From: an uncultured Alphaproteobacteria bacterium
GTDB lineage: Bacteria > Pseudomonadota > Alphaproteobacteria > Micropepsales > Micropepsaceae
Length of the DNA: 5,325 bases
Reading direction: 5' to 3'
Assembly: GCA_937942205.1 (NCBI GenBank)
Contig: CALDFO010000303.1
Coordinates: 1-5,325 of the forward strand
In this document: in pieces, positions 1 to 4,801 of the stretch
Position numbering within the stretch: the first letter of the stretch is position 1
Layout: each line of letters starts with the position of its first letter
Notes under the pieces: model-generated
Told to the model about the DNA's origin: nothing
What the model saw: only the letters and a program-made list of their open reading frames with translations
Database searches by the model: none
Position numbers and translations under genes: made by a program

Positions 1-1
1 G

Positions 2-373
2 CCGGAAAAGCCGGTCAAGAACGTCAAGCCGGGGCCGCGGGTGATCCAGGGCGCGGGCCTGGGCACCGCCATGACCGCCGACATCGCCGATGCCCTGCGC
101 TCGCAGATCCGCCGCTGCTGGAGTCTTCAGATATTCCCGCCCAATCCCGCCGACGCCATCGTGGACTATCACCTGCGGCTGAACCGCGACGGCACGGTGG
201 CCTCGGCGGAGCTGCTGACCTTGAACGGCAACAGCTTCACCCGCGCCGCCGCCGAGGCGGCCAGCCGCGCCATCTATTCCTGCCAGCCCTACAGGTTGCC
301 GCCGGATCGCTATACTGTCTGGTCGGAAATCAGCCCGCTGCGCTTCGATCCGCGTCAGATGATGGAACCATGA
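2..373 (+). CDS. tolA: TolA C-terminal periplasmic domain (5'-truncated by window edge)
   Basis: The reading frame is open from base 2 to the TGA at 371-373, giving the last 123 residues of a longer protein; the N-terminal membrane anchor and most of the helical stalk lie outside the window. The first ~13 residues are Lys/Pro-rich, like the end of a TolA stalk. The rest is a TonB/TolA-type C-terminal domain: an initial helix ([13 protein letters not shown]), beta strands containing [12 protein letters not shown], a second helix ([13 protein letters not shown]) and the ending [11 protein letters not shown]...FDPRQMMEP, which matches the usual end of alphaproteobacterial TolA. Cys39 and Cys94 of the fragment are placed as a possible disulfide, as in E. 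coli TolA domain III. In the family this domain contacts TolB and Pal and uses proton-motive force relayed by TolQR. The location directly before tolB and pal supports the name. A generic TonB-like protein is the only real alternative. Confidence 0.88.
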   Translation, partial: PEKPVKNVKPGPRVIQGAGLGTAMTADIADALRSQIRRCWSLQIFPPNPADAIVDYHLRLNRDGTVASAELLTLNGNSFTRAAAEAASRAIYSCQPYRLPPDRYTVWSEISPLRFDPRQMMEP

Positions 374-376
374 ACG

Positions 377-396
377 GGGCTGCGCGGTTGCAGCCC
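377..396 (+). other. Perfect 7-bp hairpin in the tolA-tolB junction
   Basis: GGGCTGC (377-383) and GCAGCCC (390-396) form a perfect stem with a 6-base loop, just after the tolA stop codon and ending 10 bases before the tolB ribosome-binding site (GGAG, 407-410). There is no U-run after it, so it is not an intrinsic terminator. It may stabilise the tolA mRNA end or affect tolB translation; this role is inference. Confidence 0.5.
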
Positions 397-416
397 AAAC
401 CTCGCCGGAGACTGTC

Positions 417-1724
417 ATGAGGAAATTCCTGCTTCTGTTGGCCGCGCTGGCCGCCTTGGCCGCCGCGCCGCTGCCCGCCAGTGCCGCGTTGCAGGTGGAT
501 GTGACGCAGGGCAATGCCCAGCCCTTGCCCATCGCCATTCCCGATTTCGTAGCCGGCACGCCCAATGATGGCCAGGCCGGCGCCAATATCGCGGGCGTGG
601 TGCGGGCCGATCTGGAGCGTTCGGGCCTGTTCCGGCCGCTCAATCCGGCCGGCTTCGCCGAGCGCATCACCAACATCAACACCGTGCCCAATTTCGCCAG
701 CTGGCGCGCCATCACCGCCCAGGGCCTGGTGACCGGCATGGTCACCCAGCAGCCGGATGGGCGCCTGCGGGTCGATTTCCGCCTGTGGGACGTGACGGGC
801 GAGACCCAGATGCTGGGTCTTCAGTATTTCACCCAGCCGGAGAACTGGCGGCGCGTGGCCCATATGGTGTCGGACGCCATCTATGAGCGCGTCACCGGCG
901 AAAAGGGCTATTTCGACACCCGCATCGTCTTCATTTCCGAGAGCGGCCCGGCCCTGAAGCGCGTCAAGCGCCTGGCCATCATGGACGAGGACGGCGCCAA
1001 TCCCATCTTCCTGACGCGCGGCGATTACATGGTGCTGACCCCGCGCTTCAATCCCACCGCGCAGATGATCGCCTATATGTCCTATATCGGCAGCAAGCCG
1101 CGCGTCTATCTGTTCGACATCGAGACGGGCAAGCAGGAGGTGCTGGGCAATTTCCCCAACATGACCTTCTCGCCCCGCTTCTCGCCCGACGGCAACAAGG
1201 TGGCGCTGTCGCTGGAGACCAACGGCAATTCTGACATTTATGTCATGGACCTGCGGACCCGCGCGCTGCAGCGGCTGACCTCCGATCCGGGTATCGACAC
1301 CGCGCCCTCCTTCTCGCCGGACGGCCGCCAGATCGCCTTTGAATCGGACCGGGGCGGCGGCCAGCAGATTTATGTGATGAACGCCGACGGTTCCAATCAG
1401 CGCCGCATCAGCTTCGGCGCGGGCCGCAACGGCACGCCGGTCTGGTCGCCGCGCGGCGATCTGATCGCCTTTACCAAGCAGCAGGGCGGCCGCTTCACCA
1501 TCGGGGTGATGCGCCCCGACGGCTCGGGCGAGCGGATGCTGTCCTCGGGCCAGCATGACGAAGGCCCGACTTGGGCCCCCAATGGCCGTGTCCTGATGTT
1601 TTCAAGGTTGCAAGGCAGCACGAGCGGCCAGATCTGGTCGATAGATGTCACTGGCCGTAATGAACGGCGCGTACTGACCCCCGGCAGCGCCTCCGATCCG
1701 GCCTGGTCGCCCCTGATCCAGTAG
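417..1724 (+). CDS. tolB: Tol-Pal system beta-propeller protein TolB
   Basis: TolB is the periplasmic beta-propeller that binds Pal at the outer membrane and is contacted by TolA. The ATG at 417 is chosen because GGAG (407-410) sits 6 bases upstream and because it opens directly onto a signal peptide: MRK, a Leu/Ala core, then ASA with likely cleavage after Ala23. The mature N-terminus ([20 protein letters not shown]) is the typical TolB start, the region that in E. coli interacts with TolA. Residues ~24-160 form the alpha/beta N-terminal domain. From ~170 on there are regular propeller repeats with the signature (F/W)(S/N/A)Px[11 protein letters not shown] 211-220, [10 protein letters not shown] 255-264, [10 protein letters not shown] 299-308, [10 protein letters not shown] 343-352, [10 protein letters not shown] 386-395, and a closing WSPLIQ. 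The length of 435 residues agrees with E. coli TolB (about 430). No key part is missing. It lies 43 bases after tolA and is probably co-transcribed with it. Confidence 0.97.
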   Translation: MRKFLLLLAALAALAAAPLPASAALQVDVTQGNAQPLPIAIPDFVAGTPNDGQAGANIAGVVRADLERSGLFRPLNPAGFAERITNINTVPNFASWRAITAQGLVTGMVTQQPDGRLRVDFRLWDVTGETQMLGLQYFTQPENWRRVAHMVSDAIYERVTGEKGYFDTRIVFISESGPALKRVKRLAIMDEDGANPIFLTRGDYMVLTPRFNPTAQMIAYMSYIGSKPRVYLFDIETGKQEVLGNFPNMTFSPRFSPDGNKVALSLETNGNSDIYVMDLRTRALQRLTSDPGIDTAPSFSPDGRQIAFESDRGGGQQIYVMNADGSNQRRISFGAGRNGTPVWSPRGDLIAFTKQQGGRFTIGVMRPDGSGERMLSSGQHDEGPTWAPNGRVLMFSRLQGSTSGQIWSIDVTGRNERRVLTPGSASDPAWSPLIQ

Positions 1725-1732
1725 AATAGCAC

Positions 1733-1771
1733 AAAAAAAGGCGGTTTTCCTTGATCCGCCTGTCAACTTTT
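1733..1771. terminator. Possible bidirectional terminator hairpin after tolB
   Basis: AGGCGG (1739-1744) pairs with CCGCCT (1756-1761) across an 11-base loop, 14 bases after the tolB stop. On the + strand a short T-rich stretch (TTTT within 1768-1773) follows only after about six bases, so termination there would be weak. Read on the - strand, the stem is followed directly by the complement of the A7 run (1733-1739), a better terminator layout. The stem also overlaps the candidate pal promoter, so it may have another role. Confidence 0.4.
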
Positions 1772-1779
1772 CTTAGAAT
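1751..1779 (+). promoter_or_regulatory. Candidate sigma70-type promoter for pal
   Basis: TTGATC (1751-1756, four of six bases of TTGACA) and TAGAAT (1774-1779, five of six of TATAAT) are separated by exactly 17 bases, inside an AT-rich island (about 1725-1862) that stands out in a GC-rich region. Initiation would be near 1786, leaving a leader of about 120 bases before the pal ATG. A separate promoter would let the abundant lipoprotein be made in excess of TolB. It is a motif match only; the T-rich island could produce others by chance. Confidence 0.42.
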
Positions 1780-1908
1780 CATCCGTATTCAAACGTCATT
1801 TCCTTGGCTCTTTTTGCCGGTTAATGCGTTTGTCGTTTTAGGTGCGCCTTTATTTCTTAAGCGTGGGTGCCGCCCGCACCGTGGGGCCTTCGCTGCCAGG
1901 AGATTCCG

Positions 1909-2430
1909 ATGTCCCGATTTTCCACGACCCTGAAATTTGCCTGTCTGGCTGGCGTGCTGGCACTGGGCGCCTGCACCAAGAAGCAGGAAGCCGTCGCCAC
2001 GACCCCGCCGCCGGCCCCGCCGCCGCCGGTCGCCGCCGCCCCCGCTCCCGGCATCCTGCCGGGCAGCGCCGAGGATTTCCGCGTCAATGTCGGCGACACC
2101 GTCCATTTCGCGCTGGATCAGTACAATATCGAGGCCGGTGATCAGGCCGTGCTGCAGCGTCAGGCCGCCTGGCTGCAGAAGTATCCGGCCGTCCGCATCA
2201 CCATCGAAGGCCATGCCGACGAGCGCGGCACCCGCGAATACAACCTGGCCCTTGGCGCGCGCCGCGCCAACGCCGTGCGCGAGGCGCTGGTGAGCCAGGG
2301 CGTGTCCGCCGGCCGCGTCGAAACCGTGTCCTATGGCAAGGAGCGTCCGATCTGCACCGACTCCAGCGAGAGCTGCTGGTCGCAGAACCGTCGCGGCGTG
2401 ACCACCATCACCGGCGGCGCCAACTCCTAA
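1909..2430 (+). CDS. pal: Peptidoglycan-associated outer-membrane lipoprotein Pal
   Basis: Pal anchors the outer membrane to peptidoglycan and is the partner of TolB. The frame is open further upstream (GTG at 1867), but ATG 1909 is chosen: AGGAG (1898-1902) lies 6 bases before it and a lipoprotein signal peptide starts there. The lipobox LGAC puts the lipidated cysteine at residue 22; the following Thr is not an inner-membrane retention signal. Residues ~26-50 are an Ala/Pro-rich flexible linker (PPPAPPPP). Residues ~60-170 are an OmpA-like domain with the peptidoglycan-binding motif EGHADERGTREYNLALGARR (100-119); Asp104 and an Arg of the RR pair (118-119) match the residues that hold meso-diaminopimelate in the family. 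Cys149 and Cys156 flank a short loop and may form a disulfide; this PIC...CWSQNRR segment is typical of alphaproteobacterial Pal. The product is 173 residues, matching E. coli Pal. It probably has its own promoter, and a strong terminator follows. Confidence 0.97.
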   Translation: MSRFSTTLKFACLAGVLALGACTKKQEAVATTPPPAPPPPVAAAPAPGILPGSAEDFRVNVGDTVHFALDQYNIEAGDQAVLQRQAAWLQKYPAVRITIEGHADERGTREYNLALGARRANAVREALVSQGVSAGRVETVSYGKERPICTDSSESCWSQNRRGVTTITGGANS

Positions 2431-2435
2431 GCGCG

Positions 2436-2469
2436 TTCGCGCCCGCATGGGTTGCCGCGTGGGCGCGAG
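2436..2469 (+). other. Hairpin immediately downstream of pal
   Basis: TCGCGCCC (2437-2444) is perfectly complementary to GGGCGCGA (2461-2468); with flanking G-U and G-C pairs the stem reaches about 11 bp (2436-2446 with 2459-2469) around a 12-base loop. It begins six bases after the pal stop and has no U-run, so it looks like an mRNA 3'-end stabiliser or part of a switch with the terminator downstream, whose stem contains the same 7-base arms. Confidence 0.5.
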
Positions 2470-2488
2470 GAACGTGTGCAAGAACAAG

Positions 2489-2517
2489 AGGGGGCGCGTG
2501 TCACGCGCCCCTTTTTT
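2489..2517 (+). terminator. Strong intrinsic terminator between pal and cpoB
   Basis: GGGGCGCG (2491-2498) and CGCGCCCC (2504-2511) make a perfect 8-bp G/C stem with a TGTCA loop, extendable by A-T and G-T pairs at its base, followed directly by six T residues (2512-2517). This is the classic Rho-independent layout. It should end most pal transcripts and reduce read-through into cpoB and tilS. It also argues against any cpoB start codon upstream of about 2518. Confidence 0.87.
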
Positions 2518-2584
2518 GCTGCAAAGGGCCGCGATGTTGCGCCCTGTTGCACCCCCAATGCAGTCAAGACAGGAAGGTCCGGGC

Positions 2585-3595
2585 ATGATCAGGCAGCGCA
2601 TCGCGGTTTCGGCAATGGCTCTCATGATGCTGGGCGCGATCCCGGCCCAGGCGCAGATTTTCGGACCCAGCCGCGAGGAGCAGGAAGCCGCCAGGGCCCA
2701 TGAGGACGCCCAGGACGCGGCGATCGAGCAGGTGAGCGGCCGGGTGCGCCAGTTGGAGGACCGGGTGCGCGGTCTGACCGACAGCCTGACGCGCGCCACC
2801 GGCCAGAATGAAGAGCTGAACCACCAGCTTTCCCAGCAGAACCAGAAGATCGATTCCCTGCAGCGCGATTTCGCCTATCGCCTCTGCACCCTGTCGGCCC
2901 AGCAGATGGGCGCGGGCGATGCGATGAACTGCGCCGCCGCGGGCGCGCAGGGCGGTTCGCAATCCCATGCGCCACAGGATTATGCGCCGCCGCCGGGCGG
3001 GCTGCGCCCCGGTACGCTGCTGCCGCCGATTGACGCCAGCGGCGGCAATGGCGGGCCCCCAGGTGGCGGCTTTACCGGCGGCGGCTTTGCCGCCGCGCCG
3101 CCCGATGACGGGGGGACGCGCGGCCGTCCTCCCCGCACGCTGGGCACCTTGTCGCTGTCGGGCGGGCCTGCCCCCCGCGCCGTCGCGCCGTCGGGGCCGC
3201 CGCCCGCCGGCAATCCCGGCCAGTATGACGCCGCGATGAACCTGATGAGCCGAGCGCAGTATGACGAAGCCCAGGCTGGCTTCCGCGCCTATGCCGACGC
3301 CAACCCCAATGACAACGATCTTTCGCCCCAGGCGCTGTATTGGGTGGGCAATATCAGCTTTGTGCGCCAGGATTACGCCCAGGCGGCGCGCGGTTTCGCC
3401 GAAGCCATCAAGAAATATCCCAAGTCGCCGCGCGCCCCGGACGCTATGCTCAAGCTCGCCCAGTCCTTCATGGGGATGGGCCAGAAAACGGAAGGCTGCA
3501 CCACGCTTGGTCTCATCAGGACGCGCTATCCCAACGCCTCGGCCCAGACGCTCAACCAGGCGGCCAGTCTCCGCAAGACGGCCTGCGGCAAATAA
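2585..3595 (+). CDS. cpoB: Cell division coordinator CpoB (YbgF), Tol-Pal associated TPR protein
   Basis: CpoB is a periplasmic protein that coordinates Tol-Pal constriction with septal peptidoglycan synthesis (in E. coli it modulates PBP1B). The frame is open back to ATG 2447, but ATG 2585 is chosen: AGGAAGG (2571-2577) is 7 bases upstream, the pal terminator lies inside the longer frame, and a clean signal peptide starts at 2585 (MIRQR, hydrophobic core, AQA with cleavage after Ala23). Order in the 336-residue product: coiled coil ~31-97, rich in Glu, Gln and Arg heptads (the trimerising segment of the family); a Gly/Pro-rich low-complexity linker ~119-211; and a C-terminal TPR domain ~212-336 with the family signatures YDEAQAGFRAYADANP (226-241), ALYWVGNISF (250-259) and KKYPKSPRAPDAMLKLAQSF (276-295). 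It is longer than E. coli CpoB (about 260), mostly because of the linker. tilS follows with almost no gap. No good promoter is visible between the terminator and this start. Confidence 0.94.
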   Translation: MIRQRIAVSAMALMMLGAIPAQAQIFGPSREEQEAARAHEDAQDAAIEQVSGRVRQLEDRVRGLTDSLTRATGQNEELNHQLSQQNQKIDSLQRDFAYRLCTLSAQQMGAGDAMNCAAAGAQGGSQSHAPQDYAPPPGGLRPGTLLPPIDASGGNGGPPGGGFTGGGFAAAPPDDGGTRGRPPRTLGTLSLSGGPAPRAVAPSGPPPAGNPGQYDAAMNLMSRAQYDEAQAGFRAYADANPNDNDLSPQALYWVGNISFVRQDYAQAARGFAEAIKKYPKSPRAPDAMLKLAQSFMGMGQKTEGCTTLGLIRTRYPNASAQTLNQAASLRKTACGK

Positions 3596-3620
3596 GCTGG
3601 AGCAGGCCTTCGCCGCCGCC

Positions 3621-4673
3621 ATGCCCGCGGGCGAAAGCCCCCTGGCGGTGGCGGTGTCGGGTGGCGGCGACAGTCTGGCGCTGATGTATTTGCTGGCGGG
3701 ATTCGCCAGGGCGCGCGGGCTGGCCGCGCCCATCGTGCTGACGGTGGATCATGGCCTGCGTCCCGAGTCGGGGCGCGATGCCCGCCGGGTCGCGGCCTGG
3801 GCCCGCGCCGCGGGCCTGAAGGCGCATGTTCTGGCCTGGACCGACGCCAAGCCCGCCGGTGGCGTGGAAGCGGCGGCGCGCGAGGCGCGCTATCGGCTGA
3901 TGGGCGCCTGGCTGCGCAAGAAGAAGATCGCCATCCTTTTTGTCGGGCACACGCTGGACGATCAGGCCGAAACCTTTCTGCTGCGGCTGGCGCGCGGCAG
4001 CGGCCTGGATGGCTTGGCGGCGATGCGGGCCCTTGCCCCCTGGCCGGTGGGCGGCTTTGCCGGGCTGTCGGTGGCGCGCCCCCTGCTGGGGATCGGGCGC
4101 GCCCAATTGCGCCAGTATCTGACGGAGATCGGACAGGAATGGCTGGACGATCCCATGAATGACGATCCCGCCTTCGACCGGGTGAAGATGCGCCGGGCCT
4201 TTGCCGCGCTGGACATGGCGGGGCTGTCCGCCGCCGGCATCGCCGCGGCCGCCGCCCATCTGGCGCGGGCGCGCTCGGCGCTGGAGGCGGTGACCCAGGC
4301 GTTGCTGGCCCGCGCCACGCAACCGCTGGGGGACGGCGTGGCGCTGGATGCCGCCGCCCTGGCGGCGGCGCCGCGCGAGGTGGGGCTGCGGGCGCTGGCG
4401 GCGGTGCTGATGGCGGTGGGCGGGCAGGCGTACCGGCCGCGATTCGAGGCGCTGGAACGGCTGTTCGAGGCGATTGTGCGTGGAATATTGAAGGGCGGGG
4501 CGACCCTGCATGGCTGCCGCGTCGCGCCCGCCCCCCGGGCCGGGCGGCATTTCGGCGCTGGAACCCTGCTGGTGACGGCCGAAAAGACACGGAAAAAATC
4601 CAGCAAAAACAACGCTGCGACCGCCGCCCCGGCCCCGCGCCGCCGGGCCCGCGCGGTTGCGGGCGAGGCTTAA
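3621..4673 (+). CDS. tilS: tRNA(Ile)-lysidine synthase TilS
   Basis: TilS uses ATP and lysine to convert C34 of the CAU-anticodon tRNA-Ile to lysidine, switching it to AUA decoding and Ile charging. Residues from ATG 3621: PP-loop ATPase motif SGGGDS (13-18, family SGGxDS), TVDHGLR (41-47), AREARY (86-91), GHTLDDQAETFLLR (109-122) followed by LARGSG, then RPLLGIGRAQLR (153-164) and WLDDPMNDDPAFDR (174-187), all characteristic of TilS. A second, more variable region (~200-318) ends with TLHGCRVAP; the large C-terminal domain of E. coli TilS (about 430 residues) is absent or much reduced. The 350-residue product ends in a very basic tail (~321-346). The start is uncertain: neither ATG 3621 nor CTG 3597 (2 bases after the cpoB stop) has a Shine-Dalgarno, and the in-frame LEQAFAAA encoded just before 3621 resembles the usual N-terminal helix. 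TTG 3507 is possible, but would add an Arg/Pro-rich stretch overlapping cpoB. Expression is probably coupled to cpoB. Confidence 0.93.
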   Translation: MPAGESPLAVAVSGGGDSLALMYLLAGFARARGLAAPIVLTVDHGLRPESGRDARRVAAWARAAGLKAHVLAWTDAKPAGGVEAAAREARYRLMGAWLRKKKIAILFVGHTLDDQAETFLLRLARGSGLDGLAAMRALAPWPVGGFAGLSVARPLLGIGRAQLRQYLTEIGQEWLDDPMNDDPAFDRVKMRRAFAALDMAGLSAAGIAAAAAHLARARSALEAVTQALLARATQPLGDGVALDAAALAAAPREVGLRALAAVLMAVGGQAYRPRFEALERLFEAIVRGILKGGATLHGCRVAPAPRAGRHFGAGTLLVTAEKTRKKSSKNNAATAAPAPRRRARAVAGEA

Positions 4674-4692
4674 AACTCTTAACGTTTCGGTG

Positions 4693-4725
4693 TCTGGCAA
4701 TGCGCTAGAAACGCCCTATCTAATG
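4693..4725 (+). promoter_or_regulatory. Possible ftsH promoter, heat-shock-like -10
   Basis: CCTATCTAATG (4715-4725) resembles the -10 element of alphaproteobacterial RpoH promoters as I remember it (CYTATNT followed by G). A degenerate -35-like TCTGGC (4693-4698) lies 16 bases upstream. The same segment also contains TCTAAT (4719-4724), close to a sigma70 -10, with CTGGCA (4694-4699) 19 bases upstream. ftsH is heat-inducible in several bacteria, so either reading is plausible. The -35 match is weak. Confidence 0.3.
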
Positions 4726-4757
4726 TGTGGGTGGGGACAGACCTGCCATACGCCATA

Positions 4758-4785
4758 CGGCCACCGCGTGCCGCTCGGCCACCGC
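4758..4785 (+). repeat. 10-base direct repeat in the ftsH leader
   Basis: CGGCCACCGC occurs at 4758-4767 and again at 4776-4785, one every 18 bases, just before the ftsH ribosome-binding site. A shorter tandem CCATACG pair (4746-4759) overlaps its start. The repeats are visible directly; whether they bind a regulator or are chance in GC-rich DNA is unknown. Confidence 0.35.
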
Positions 4786-4801
4786 TTGAAAGGACGGCCT
4801 C

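Noticed and set aside
330..1556. Long open frame on the - strand opposite tolB (about 408 codons)
   Set aside because: It mirrors tolB codon bias in GC-rich DNA, shows no recognisable domain, and tolB on the + strand is unmistakable.
1867..1908. Upstream GTG start for pal (14 extra residues)
   Set aside because: No ribosome-binding site fits, and it would spoil the lipoprotein signal peptide; ATG 1909 has AGGAG at the right distance.
1751..1933. Small + strand open frame in the tolB-pal gap
   Set aside because: It runs into pal out of frame, has a poor ribosome-binding context and no recognisable product; the region is better explained as pal promoter and leader.
2447..2584. N-terminally extended cpoB starting at ATG 2447
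   Set aside because: The extension reads through the terminator hairpin and buries the signal peptide; ATG 2585 has a good ribosome-binding site.
3261..3596. Extension of the tilS frame far upstream into cpoB
   Set aside because: The extra residues are Arg/Pro/Ser-rich, typical of an out-of-frame reading of cpoB. Only its last part remains possible as a longer tilS start.
2564..3733. Long - strand open frame opposite cpoB and the start of tilS
   Set aside because: Arg/Ala/Gly-rich shadow translation without motifs; crosses two well-supported + strand genes.
4635..4656. CCGCGC/GCGCGG inverted repeat at the end of tilS as a terminator
   Set aside because: It lies inside the coding region, has a 10-base loop and no T-run after it; consistent with chance in GC-rich sequence.
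3526..4700. Two overlapping long - strand open frames opposite tilS
   Set aside because: Both are low-complexity Pro/Arg/Gln-rich shadows; the + strand encodes all TilS motifs.
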